DNA of 64,000 bases from Diogma glabrata (Eukaryota > Arthropoda > Insecta > Diptera > Cylindrotomidae): positions 221,048,263 to 221,112,262 of the forward strand of contig OY856188.1 in the NCBI GenBank assembly GCA_963693315.1, read 5' to 3'. Below are positions 35,701-45,579 of the stretch, piece by piece. The notes beneath the pieces are model-generated. The model was not told where the DNA came from. It worked only from the letters and a program-made list of their open reading frames with translations, and ran no database searches. Numbering within the stretch: the first letter of the stretch is position 1; the number at the start of each line of letters is the position of its first letter. A program made the position numbers and the translations under genes.

Positions 35701-37214
35701 TGATGACGATTCATTGCTTTCCCCCGTTTCCATTGGAATGCACCGAATTTCCGCATTTCCAACCAATTTTGAAATTTCTATCCTCAATTCAACTTGCTCA
35801 TATCTAGGAAGCTTTTTAACAATTTTTGCTATGGAACTGAAAAATAAATCAGTTTCATCCAACTCACTCTGAACATTTTCTCTTCGTTGAGCTATTTGTT
35901 TCAATAGCTTCAATCGTTCTTCAGAATGAGTAATTTTTTTATTTTTTTTATTGCTGTTAAATTGAGATTTCTGGGAGATTTTTTTTGAGATTTCTGGGGC
36001 TTCGACTAATGAGTTCCCCATTACTGTATTTTCAATGTTTGCATTATCAGTCAACATTTTTAATGTATCTCCGTCTATAGAAAGCTGAGATTCCTCAATA
36101 TTACTAATGCTGTTCCTCTGTGATGCAGGAAGAATATCCAAAAAGGAAAGGAGATCACTCCTTTTTTTCGCTGCTGCTCCACTTGAACCAGTGCCAGGTT
36201 TTCCTTTACGTCGAATATAATAATCTCTAATGTACATCCATCTTTTTCGACATTCAAAACCTGCAAAAATACATAAACATTCATTTTTATTTTTATTTTA
36301 GGCATTTGGCGACTGGGGAGTCGTTTCGATCGCTTGCTTTCCAGTTTCGAGTAAGCCACTCCTGGATAAGCGTTATAGTTAGAGAAGTTTCAGATGCCAT
36401 TATCAAAAAAATGTTAAAGTTAATAATACCATCCCCAACAGAAGATCAGTTTAAAAAAAATAGTGATGTTTTTTCAACAAAATGGAATTATCCAAACTGC
36501 GTCGGGGCGATCGATGGGAAACATATACGATTAAAGGCTCCCAAGGGTAGTGGCTCTTTATATTTTAACTATAAAGAGTATTATTCGATGGTTTTGCTAG
36601 CAATTGTTGATGCGGATTGCAAATTTATAGCAATTGATGTCGGGTCCTATGGTAGAGAAGGAGATGCTGGTATATTTTTAAAAAGCAAAATGGGTCAAAA
36701 GATAAAAAATAATACCTTTAATATACCAGCACCAAAAGAACTTCCAGGCACAAATATTGTTGTACCGCATGTAATTGTAGGAGATGAAGCTTTTGCTTTA
36801 CATGAAAATTTGATGAAACCCTACCCGCGACAGCAATCTCTTTGTGATGCATCAAAAGCGGTATATAACTATCGACACTCTCGATCTCGAAGGACAAGCG
36901 AAAATACGTTCGGAATTTTATGCAGTTATTTTAGAATATTTTTTCTACCTATTGCTACCGCACCAGAAACTACGGACAAATTAATTGTATGCGCCTGCAT
37001 ATTGCATAATATTTTACGGGAAGCAAAAGTACTTGCTCCAGGTCAAAAACATTTGGATGATGAACTGCCATTACCCACAGATAATTTAATGCCTTTAACA
37101 GAGCACAATGTACGGGCTAGAATAAATTCTACTCAAATCAGAGATGTGTTTAAAAATTATTTCAACGGTCCAGGTGCTGTTGAGTGGCAACATAAATATG
37201 CAGTGCAACATTAG
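32792..37214 (+). CDS. PIF/Harbinger DDE transposase
   Basis: Two exons, 32792-33090 and 36302-37214, join in phase across a 3.2-kb GTATGT...TTTTAG intron and predict 403 residues. The joined reading YVRHLATGESFRSLAFQFR matches the helix-turn-helix region of Harbinger transposases. The DDE nuclease follows. The first Asp is in GAIDGKHIRL, the second in VPHVIVGDEAF, and the Glu in RTSENTFGIL, all at the expected spacing. The ATG at 32792 is chosen because an upstream open stretch begins only with TTG. No stop or frameshift is seen, so it could be active. The last exon of the MADF gene lies on the opposite strand inside this intron, ending 42 bases before exon 2. Confidence 0.93.
33460..33800 (+). 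pseudogene. Mariner transposase C-terminal fossil
   Basis: Interrupted translation begins VFHHDNARLHKSLMTHQK, the second catalytic Asp region of mariner transposases. After several stops it continues with traces such as NHETNYKMAKG, matching the end of the protein. No N-terminal half is present. It lies inside the Harbinger transposase intron and is a different subfamily from the mariner at 44061. Confidence 0.7.
33821..34304. mobile_element. Foldback MITE with TA flanks
   Basis: Left end GTCACCAGG... and right end ...GGTGAC are inverted for about 50 bp, including TTTGATGATTACCACATATT in both arms. It is flanked on both sides by TA (33819-33820 and 34305-34306). The interior is also partly inverted (CTTGTTCGACAAAAATT / AATTTTTGCCGGACAAGG). 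No coding content. Confidence 0.75.
34640..35060. repeat. Member of the TSC1-intron-5 repeat family
   Basis: Shares GAATTGTTTTGCC-like sequence and ATTGGTGAAATT(C/G)AATGAT...TCATTAC with the repeat in TSC1 intron 5. Between the two ends lies a very AT-rich TAATTAATT tract (about 34840-34970). Confidence 0.55.
35140..35585. mobile_element. Foldback MITE with about 110-bp inverted termini
   Basis: AAGTTCAAAAACTAAAACCC near 35153 pairs with GGGTTTTAGTTTTTGAACTT near 35552. The arms continue through CTCAAATTGTTAT and ACAAACT on the left and their complements on the right. No coding content. Its right end is 14 bases from the stop codon of the MADF gene. Confidence 0.8.
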
Positions 37215-37469
37215 CGTTATAGTTTTTTTTCATATATTATGCACTTTTTGTAATACCATTTGAAGATATTGGGACAAAATAAATTATATTCAAATTAAAA
37301 GATATTTACCAGTTTTTTTAAGCGAAGTTCCGATATTAGCCCAAAGGTTTTCTTTCATTTGTGAATTTCTGTATTCTTTAGTTTTTAAATTATATAAAGC
37401 CTCATGATTCTTAACAAAATCAATCAAACCCTCATCATCTTCATTAGTCCAGTTTACGTTAGTATTCAT
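35599..37469 (-). CDS. Harbinger MADF/BESS-domain DNA-binding protein
   Basis: Two minus-strand exons, 37469-37310 and 36260-35599, join in phase and predict 273 residues. Exon 1 gives the N-terminal half of a MADF domain (WTNEDDEGLIDFVKNHEALY ... NLWANIGTSL). Exon 2 completes it (CRKRWMYIRDYYIRRKGK). Near the C-terminus FFSSIAKIVKKLPRYEQVEL resembles a BESS motif. In PIF/Harbinger transposons a second Myb/SANT- or MADF-type protein helps bind the DNA and import the transposase into the nucleus. The gene wraps around transposase exon 2: its own 1.05-kb intron contains that exon on the other strand. Intact. Confidence 0.9.
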
Positions 37470-37941
37470 GTTTACATATTATGAAAAACCACAATAGTTT
37501 TAGCAAAATCTACAATGATAACAAAATCTTTACAAAGTTAGAATATATAGTTTTATTTTATTTATTATTTACCACAATTTATAATTTGCAACACAATTAT
37601 TTATGCTTAGTTAAGAAACACTTATAAGTTTGAACCAGTTTTTATTAATATGAATGACAAATGGACAATACACATCAATTCTGTAAATTCCCTAAAATCG
37701 AAAAAGTCCAACGAAAATTTTTTCAAAATCTTCACCGTTATTTTCAGAAAAAACGTTCATCAACTATTTGACAACGTAATGACGGCCGTAATGAAAATAG
37801 CGGCACCGCTTTTTGACGTTCAAATCACTCTAGGAAACCACCACCATTTAATTTATATAGACAACGTTTTTATGACGTAATCTACCGCTATATTACGCTC
37901 GCTATATAGCGGCACCGCTATCCTAGGAAACCATTACTTTA

Positions 37942-38072
37942 TAAAGTAAATTAACAAGAACGTGTTTATTTGACAAATCGTACATTGACAGAGTGACAGA
38001 ATTAAGTTAGTTACAATTCATATACAATTGAATACAGTATAGCCAACTAAAAACTATGATATTAATTCAACA
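37942..38072 (-). other. Left Copia LTR, second part
   Basis: Bases 33-163 of the left LTR. Joined to 32588-32619 it equals the right LTR in length and, by eye, in sequence. Confidence 0.95.
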
Positions 38073-38085
38073 TTCCCACTATATC

Positions 38086-41000
38086 TTAATTTTTATGAAC
38101 TCCCATCAATTGTATAAAACTATCAATCTTAGTTGACACTAAAGGCTTCGTTAAGATATCGGCTGCCATATTGTTCGTTGATACATGCTGTACATCTACT
38201 TTACCATCTGATATGACTTGCCGAATGAAATGATGACGTACATCTATGTGTTTAGTACGTGGATGATAACATTCGTTGGATGCTAAATGAATTGCACTTT
38301 GACTATCACATAACAGCTTCGTAGTCCCTGTTTTATTCCGAAATTCTTCTTCAAACCCCCTTAACCACAGAGCTTCTTGCATCGCTGATCCTATTGACAT
38401 ATACTCACTTTTAGTCGTAGAAAGTGCAACAGTATTTTGTTTCTTTGAACCCCACGATATAGCACCATTTTGTAGAATGAAGACGTATCCACTCACTGAC
38501 TTGCGTTCATCCAGATCGCTAGCAAAATCCGCATCGCAATATCCAATTAAATCAGGATTACCATCACGATGATAACACAATTTGTAGTCAATAGTACCCT
38601 TGAGGTAACGAAGTATTCGTTTCGCTCCTAACCAATGTTCTGGTCCTGGATTATTATTAAATTTGCTCAGAAAATTAACAGGATAGCATATATCCGGACG
38701 ACTTATTTGAGCTGCAAATAACAAACTACCAATCAGTTCTTGATATGGTATATTAGACATATTCGATTTTTCATCAATTGATTTTGGACACTGCATTCTA
38801 CTCAATTTGACATTAACATCTATTGGAGTTGACACCGAATTGCAGTTAGTCATTCCAAATCTCTCCAACATTTTTCGAATATACGCTTCTTGATCAATTG
38901 ATAATACTCCAGTATTCAGATCATGTCTTAAATTCAATCCCAAAAAATGTTTAGCTGGGCCTAAATCCTTCATCTGAAACTGGCTCTTCAAATAGTTTTT
39001 CAATTTATTTGAAATCGTTTTATCCTTTGAAAATATTAAGATGTCATCGACATAAACCGCAATTATTAGAAATGCGTTTTCTGATATGTTAAAATACACA
39101 CATGGATCGTATTTTGATTGCTTCATATTGTATTTCTTTAATACTTCACATAACTTCAGATTCCAATTTCTCGATGACTGTTTCAATCCATAAATCGACT
39201 TTTTCAATTTTAACACCTTATTTTGAGGCAATTTCAAACCCTTCGGACACGATAGATAAATCTCTTCTTTCAGATCTCCTTGTAAAAACGCTGTGACAGC
39301 ATCAAGCTGATCAATTTGAAAATCATACTTGACTGCTAATGCCAACAAGTATCTAAGTGAATTGTATCTGATTACGGGAGAATACGTATCTGTGAAATCG
39401 ATACCCTCCTTTTGTGAACAACCCTTCACTACGAGTCTTGCTTTATACAATAACTCACCACTTGCTAGTTTTTTCGTTCTGAATACCCATTTTGAATTCA
39501 GACATCGTTTATCAACAGGAACATCAACTATCTCCCATGTTTGATTTTTATCAAGAGATACAAACTCTTTATCAATTGCCGCTTTCCAATTAGCATGATC
39601 ATCTCTCGAAAATGCTTCATCATAACCTACAGGATCATCATTTTCATAGGTTACCAAATATGAAATATAATCATCATATCTTTTTAATTTCCGTTCTCTA
39701 TCTGAACGTCGAACATTATTTGTTCCATCTAACGGAACATCAACTATAAAATCAGGATCAGAATCATTATCATCAACAATTTGATCCCCAGACACTGAAT
39801 TGAATGAGTCGTCTGTTGATTCTTCAGTTTCAGAACAATTCTCTTCTTCACGTAACGTCATTATTTCAACTTCATTATTTGATTCATCAGGCCTATCAAT
39901 ATCATTAACCTCATCAACACTAACAACTGTATCAACTCTTGTTGCTTCTGTGACATCATTATTCGCCAAATCTAGATTTTTCTCTAAATTTCCCACTAAA
40001 TCTGGTATTTCTGCGAATGGACAAACAGAATTAGGTTTCAATGATATATTTACCTGTGACCACGATCGATCTTCCAAGAAAACAACATCTCGGCTGATGA
40101 TCAATTTATTATTCTCCGGGTTGATTAAACGATACGCTTTACTGTTCTCACAATATCCCACCATGATACATTTAATTGATTTACTATCCAGCTTCAATCT
40201 TTTCTGTTTTGGAACATGAACCATCGCTAAACATCCAAACACTCGAAGATTAGATAAATCAATTTTTGTTTGAGACCAGACTTCTTCTGGACATTTTCCT
40301 GCCAAACTATCACATGGCGTTCTATTGATTAAAAATACAGCAGTATTGGCTGCTTCTGCCCAAAATGATTTATTAAGACCAGCATCAGAAAGCAAACATC
40401 TAGTTTTCTCAACAATAGTTCTATTCATGCGTTCCTTTTTGCCGTTCTGCTCTGGACAATACGGTGCAGTCGTTTGATGTATTATACCACTTTTTGCACA
40501 CAATTTCGACATTTGTTTGTTGCAAAACTCTTTGCCTTTTTTTGTTTGACTGATTTTTTGTTTGACTGATTTTCCACAATATTTTTAAAATATTCAAATT
40601 TTTCAAATACCTGACTTTTCCACTTTATTGGAAAAATGAAAACTTTCTTCGAATAATCATCCAAAAATGAAACATAGTATTTCGCACCACCTATGGACTG
40701 ATTTTCAAATGGACCGCAAACATCTCCATGTATCAATTCTAATATTGAAGTCGTTTTTGATTTGGACGATTTAAACTGCAATCTTGTTTGCTTGCCATCA
40801 AAACAAGATAAACATGGCTTATCTTCACTATCAACGTAATCAATTTTCATTTGTGATTTAAGACGCTCCACATTTTTCAAACTTCTGTGTCCCAATCGAC
40901 GATGCCATATATTTTTATCAACAGCAACACAACTTTGATGAGATACCACCGTGTTCAATTCATACATTTTGTCAATCAATGTACCAGTTGCCACGAGAAT

Positions 41001-42062
41001 ATTATTTGAATTATAAATACGACACTTATTCTCTTTAAATTCAACAACATTGTTTTTTGACACCATTTGACTTACTGATAAAAGATTCGTACAAATTCCA
41101 GGCACATATAAAACATCATATATACAAATGTCAAACAATTTTTCAGCAACTACAGCTGTTACATTGACATTTCCTTTACCAATGACTTTCACATGATTTT
41201 TATCTGCCACAGTAACATATCTTTCACCTTCAAATTCTTGATAATCTCTGAACAAGTTCAAATTATTTGACATATGAGCTGTCGATCCGGAATCAATATA
41301 CCAAACATCACTATTGAATTGCTTCGACGCTGCAAATGTTGTACACAATGCATTTTTCGTGTTTTCAGATTTGCATTTACTATTTATTTTTGGACAATGC
41401 TTCTTTATGTGACCATGTGCGCCACAACCATAACACCTAAACAATTTTTTTTGGAAATATTTTGTTTTAGATTCCTTTGACATCAACACTTGATTCGTTG
41501 CTTTAGCTCCACCAGATGCATTATTGTAATTATCAGCATCTTGAAGTAATTTTGTTTTTATTACGTCTGCAGTAATCTTAATACCACTGCTCTCGATAGC
41601 CATAATCATGGGTTGGAATTTTTCAGGTAGCCCCGTTAACAAAAGGCTTCCAATCCATTCATCCTCTACGTTCATACCAATAGCACTCAACTTTTGAGAA
41701 GTTCCAATGATTTTATTCACATAATCAGCAACAGATTCACAATTTTCTAATCGTGTCGTCGTTAAGTCTCTCAAAAGACCAACTCTTCTCGTGAGTCCTT
41801 TATCATCGAACGTTGCACACAATTTGTCCCACACTTCTTTCGCTGTGGTGGCTTCTCTAACATGGACGTACAGTTCTGGTTCAATCATGAGAATTAATTT
41901 TGCTTTTGCCATTACAGCAACGTCTGGTTTTTCTTCAGTACCTTGTACACTTGACCAGTAACCTTCCAAAATCATCAGATTCTCAACACCAAACTTCCAC
42001 GTTTCGAAATTTTCTCTGCCTTTCAGCCGCTCACAAATTTGCATTGTTTTATGTGTCATCAT
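38086..42062 (-). pseudogene. Copia Gag-Pol polyprotein, integrase disrupted
   Basis: The ATG at 42062 opens 526 codons. These encode the Gag capsid, a CCHC zinc knuckle (CYGCGAHGHIKKHC), the aspartic protease site DSGSTAHM, and the integrase zinc-binding and first catalytic region (HRRLGHRSL ... IHGDVCGPF). At about 40540-40570 a perfect 16-bp tandem duplication (40539-40570) replaces normal sequence and the frame changes. The second frame runs to 38086 and has the rest of integrase (YCPEQNGKKERMNRT), reverse transcriptase (YVDDILIF, near 39035) and RNase H (CDADFASD and KHIDVRHHFIR). The segment that should hold the second catalytic Asp of integrase is missing. The order protease-integrase-RT-RNase H is that of Copia/Pseudoviridae-type elements. 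This copy cannot make a normal integrase although its LTRs are identical. Confidence 0.93.
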
Positions 42063-42143
42063 AATGTAAAATTAACAAACTTTTTCATAAAAACAATCTT
42101 TACTTTATATTTAAACTTTTTTCAATATTCTGGGCCCATAACC

Positions 42144-42306
42144 TGTTGGGTTGCGCAGAATAAAAGTGGATCTTATAAAGTAAATTAACAAGAACGTGTT
42201 TATTTGACAAATCGTACATTGACAGAGTGACAGAATTAAGTTAGTTACAATTCATATACAATTGAATACAGTATAGCCAACTAAAAACTATGATATTAAT
42301 TCAACA
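42144..42306 (-). other. Right Copia LTR (5' LTR of the element)
   Basis: An intact 163-bp LTR, TGTTGGG...TTCAACA, bounded outside by GATTT and inside by the tRNA primer-binding site. Confidence 0.95.
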
Positions 42307-43195
42307 GATTTCGTCAAGCAACAGTTCGATATTATGGCTAAAATGGCAGTACAACTTCAAAAAATGTCAACTTCAGAACCAAAAAGAAATGAAATATTAA
42401 TTCCAAGCAATATACCATGGCCAGCAGCATTAAATATCGATAATGGAGACATACGTGAAAACTTTGAAGTTTTTAAGTCGAATGGGAACGATTATGGTAT
42501 AGCCACAGGAATGAACAACTGGCCACCATCAAGAAACCAGCAAAAAGCTAGCACTATGCTTTCCGCAATTGGTGTTAAAGCCAAAGAAAAATATATAAAT
42601 TTCGGATTAACAGAGGCTGATCGTAATTCTGATATCATCGCCTTAGAGGCAATAGAAAAGTACATATTTGATAAAAAATTCCAATGATAGATATATTTTT
42701 AATACATCTAAGCAAATGGATAATAAAAAGCTTCGATACTTACCTGATAAGAATTAAACGTCTCATTAAATTATGTAACTATCCTAAAAATATGTCGGAT
42801 GAATTACTAAGGGATCGCATCGTAGTGGGTATTCGCAATGGTTCTGTCAAGAAAAGTTTAATGGAAAAAAGTGATTTAACTTTACAACATGTCATTGACA
42901 TTTGCAGAATTAATGAAGCTACCCAAAGCAGAGTTAACAACATGATTACCGACATTAATTCAATTCCAACTAATGTTCCAGTAAATAAAATTTTGAAATC
43001 AAAGCAAAAAGTGACTCCTAGTAAAGCTGTTCCTAAACAATGTCGATTTTGCGGCACTAAACATCTGTTCGAGAAAGGATGCTGTCCAGCTTTAAATCAT
43101 GTTTGCAACATATGCAAATACAAACATCATTTCGAATCGTGGTGTAGACATAAAAATAAAGAATCACAAAGCCGACCATTTCGTAGAGTTGTTTG

Positions 43196-43300
43196 TTTGT
43201 TTAGTTGTTTGTTAAAAAACAGTTGGTTAAGTTGGTTAAACAGTTGGTTAAAAAACAGTTTGTTAAAAAACAGTTGTTATAAAACAGTTGTTTGTTTATA
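43196..43300. repeat. Simple repeat, GTTTGTT / ACAGTTGGTTA
   Basis: Short imperfect tandem units GTTTGTTT then (A)ACAGTTGGTTAA repeated several times just after the gag zinc knuckles. This marks the point where Gypsy-like coding sequence ends. Confidence 0.7.
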
Positions 43301-43934
43301 AAACTCAAAAAGCAATCAAAGCCACCTATTCTCATTTTTTCGTGAAACTGTTTTTTCCTGACACTTTTAAATTAAATTTATCATTTATTTTTCTTCATTT
43401 TTGGTCTTCTTTAACAATTGCTATAGAAAAAAATGTTGTATTCCACACGATGATAAAATTTCATTATCTTCTCGATGCTTATTAGCGTCTCGGCTGACGC
43501 CTCGACTCTAAAATCGCTTTCGAAGATAAAGTGCAATTTTATCATCTTGTACAATAAATAACTATTATTTTATTGATCCATTACAATTATTATCAAAAAA
43601 TTTTATTTTGGGCTGATATTTAGATCTGACTGGTCAATTTTATCATTAAAAATATCAAAACAAATTTTAAAAAAGGATCTAAATAAAATCGAAAAATAAA
43701 CTGCTTTTCAATTACACAACTTGATCGATGTAGAGTAGATCAAAGCAAATTTGAGTAAGTTTGATCTTCAATGAAACACGCCTAATGACAAAGAAAAACA
43801 AAAATCAAAAATAATAACAAAATGCTAATAAACGAAAGCTAAAAACTAATAATACTAAAGCTAACAAAATTAAAATTAATTAAACAAATATGAATTTGAC
43901 ATTTAATTTAAAATAAGATAGAAATTATCACGGT
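43301..43934. other. AT-rich stretch, no gene
   Basis: It contains a small imperfect foldback near 43435-43555 (TTGTA...ACGATGATAAAATT / AATTTTATCATCTTGTACAA) around a GC-richer CGTCTCGGCTGACGCC core. The rest is the 3' untranslated region of the minus-strand LINE. Confidence 0.45.
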
Positions 43935-43989
43935 TTATACTGTTTGGGAGTAATTCTCAAGCTGTTTACAGTTTCTTTTGAAGTGCGCT

Positions 43990-44060
43990 GTACTTTCCAA
44001 TGTTTTAACATTTATCGGTAATTTATTCCAAAGTTTGAAACCATGCACGAAGGTAGTACT
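43990..44060. repeat. 71-bp flanking repeat, left copy
   Basis: GTACTTTCCAATG...GGTAGTACT, identical over 71 bases to 45337-45407. The two copies abut the mariner on either side. It belongs to the LINE coding sequence. Confidence 0.95.
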
Positions 44061-45336
44061 AGGTCATTCAATAAGTCCGTAGGATGACACATAGATGGCG
44101 TTACTAGAATTTTTTCCATATGATTTTTATTTAGTACTAACCTTCAAACGATACGTGTATAAATTTGACAGCAATCTGACTATTGATTCGTGAGTTATAG
44201 CATTTTGTGTGAAGCAACTTTTGTTTTTGAAAAAAAAATGGAAAAAAGTAAATTTCGAATTTTAATAAAGCATTGCTTTTTGATGAAAAAACATACAGTG
44301 GAAACCAAACAATGGCTTGATAAACATTATCCAAACTCTGCTCCATCGAGACAAATGGTAGAGAAGTGGATTGCTGAATTTAAATGTGGTCGTACCAGCA
44401 CAAAAGATGCAGAGCGCAGTGGACGCCCAAATGAGGCTGTTATTCCAGAAAACATAAAAAAACTCCACAAATTGGTTATAAACGATCGCAAATTGAAGGT
44501 GCACGAAATAGCTGATATTGTAAAGGTAGCAGATGGTAGTGTTTTTACCATTTTACATGAACATTTGGGTATGCGAAAGCTCTGTGCAAATTGGGTGCCG
44601 CATGAGCTCACAGTCGACCAAAAACAACAACGAATCGATGCTTCGGAGGAGTCTATGGCACTGTTAAACCGCAATAAAATGGAATTCTATCGTAGATATG
44701 TGACAATGGATGAGACATGGCTCATAATTACACACCAGAATCCAAAAGACAGTCAGCTGAGTGGACAGCAGTCGACAAACCGAATCCAAAGCGAGCAAAG
44801 ACGCAACAGTCGGCCGGTAAGGTGATGGCGTCTGTATTTTGGGATACGAACGGAATAATATTCATCGACTATCTCCAAAAAGGAACCACCATCAACAGCG
44901 ACTATTACTGTGAACTTTTGGATCGATTGAAGGCTGAAATCGCAAAGAAACGGCCACATTTGCAAAAGAAAAAAGTGTTGTTTCACCAAGATAATGCACC
45001 GTGTCACAGATCAATGAAAACGGTGGCAAAATTGAATGAATTGGGCTTTGAATTGCTTACCCACCCACCATATTCTCTAGATTTAGGCCCCAGCGACTTT
45101 TTCCTGTTTTCAGATCTCAAGAGAATGCTTGCTGGAAAGAAATTTAAGTCCAATGATGAAGTAATCGCTGAAACTGAGGCCTATTTTGACGAGAAAGAGA
45201 AATCATACTATAAAAGTGGTATAGAAAAGTTGGAAAATCGCTATACTCGTTGTATCGCCCTCGAAGGCAGCTATGTTGAATAAAAAAATCGAGTTTTCTC
45301 AAAATGTTGTTTTTTTCTTACTTATCCTACGGACTT
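44061..45336 (+). mobile_element. Mariner transposon, right terminus truncated
   Basis: The left end is AGGTCATTCAATAAGTCCGTAGGA. The right end reads ...TCCTACGGACTT, so the inner AAGTCCGTAGGA is kept but the outermost 11-12 bases of the right inverted repeat are missing. It carries one transposase gene. Confidence 0.9.
44238..45283 (+). pseudogene. Mariner transposase (mellifera-like), one frameshift
   Basis: Cut-and-paste transposase of about 347 residues. The N-terminal paired helix-turn-helix is seen as HTVETKQWLDKHYPNSAPSR followed by ERSGRP. The catalytic triad is of the D,D34D type: first Asp in VTMDETW (near 44710), second in FHQDNAPCH (near 44990), third in GPSDFF (near 45095). The C-terminus ends RYTRCIALEGSYVE. 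A one-base loss near 44723, just after the first catalytic Asp, shifts the frame and kills the copy. No other damage is evident. The ATG at 44238 is favoured over the upstream one at 44190 because the family starts near the paired-domain helices. Confidence 0.93.
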
Positions 45337-45407
45337 GTACTTTCCAATGTTTTAACATTTATCGGTAATTTATTCCAAAGTTTGAAACCATGCACGAAGG
45401 TAGTACT
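45337..45407. repeat. 71-bp flanking repeat, right copy
   Basis: Identical to 43990-44060. Mariner insertions normally duplicate only TA, so a 71-bp flank is unexpected. Confidence 0.95.
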
Positions 45408-45579
45408 TTTAATAAGGTTAGTGCGACACATAGGCAATATCAGGTTCTTGGTGCGGTGCGAAGAAGCAAAAATGATTAATGAATACAAATATGAAGGATG
45501 CTGATAGTTTATTATTTTAAAAATAAATAAGACTACTCCCAAAAAGTAATAAAACATCAAATCCATTGTTGCTATAAAT

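Larger units (their letters stand above)
32620..37938. mobile_element. PIF/Harbinger DNA transposon, structurally complete
   Basis: The left end (AGGTAC then GGTTTCCTAGGATAGCGG) and the right end are inverted repeats for about 40 bp, nearly perfect after the first 6-8 bases. They include GTGCCG(C/T)TATATAGCG. The 3-bp target duplication is TTA, the usual Harbinger target, and it splits a Copia LTR. It carries both genes expected of the superfamily: a DDE transposase (+) and a MADF/BESS DNA-binding protein (-). Length is 5319 bp, swollen by a 3.2-kb transposase intron holding several other elements. Confidence 0.94.
32588..42306 (-). mobile_element. Copia-type LTR retrotransposon, carrying a nested Harbinger
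   Basis: The two LTRs are 163 bp: right 42144-42306, and left split into 32588-32619 plus 37942-38072. Both run TGTTGGG...TTCAACA and I found no difference between them. 5-bp target duplications GATTT lie at 32583-32587 and 42307-42311. On the minus strand the primer-binding site GGTTATGGGCCCAG (42130-42143) adjoins the 5' LTR and matches the initiator-Met tRNA-type site of Copia elements. A purine tract AGTGGGAA precedes the 3' LTR. Identical LTRs mean a recent insertion. The polyprotein is described separately. Confidence 0.95.
32565..43195 (+). pseudogene. Gypsy-type gag gene, split by Copia insertion
   Basis: The ATG at 32565 opens a frame (MDPKIAD...) that is cut at 32587 by the Copia element. 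It resumes exactly in frame at 42312 after the 5-bp target duplication GATTT. The continuation to 42687 has typical Gypsy capsid character (PWPAALNIDNGDIRENFEVF, WPPSRNQQKASTMLSAIG). A frameshift near 42687 moves the frame; the next segment (to about 43180) carries two zinc-knuckle-like Cys/His groups (CRFCGTKHLFEKGC and CNICKYKHHFESWC). Beyond 43195 the DNA is simple GTTTGTT/ACAGTTGG repeat and no protease, reverse transcriptase or integrase follows. So this is a 5' fragment, dead by truncation, frameshift and insertion. Confidence 0.85.
43935..45575 (-). pseudogene. LINE C-terminal segment, interrupted by mariner
   Basis: The minus strand from about 45570 reads SYLYSLIIFASSHRTKNLIL ... FVHGFKLWNKLPINVKTLES, the typical C-terminus of Jockey/CR1-like LINE proteins. 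It breaks at the mariner insertion and finishes on the far side as STAHFKRNCKQLENYSQTV with a stop at 43937-43935. It abuts, head to head, a + strand RT segment at 45580. Together they look like one inverted LINE insertion (see findings). Confidence 0.8.

Noticed and set aside
38086..42062. Plus-strand open frames within the Copia region (for example 39800-40219)
   Set aside because: Antisense shadows of the Copia polyprotein, whose motifs are clear on the minus strand.
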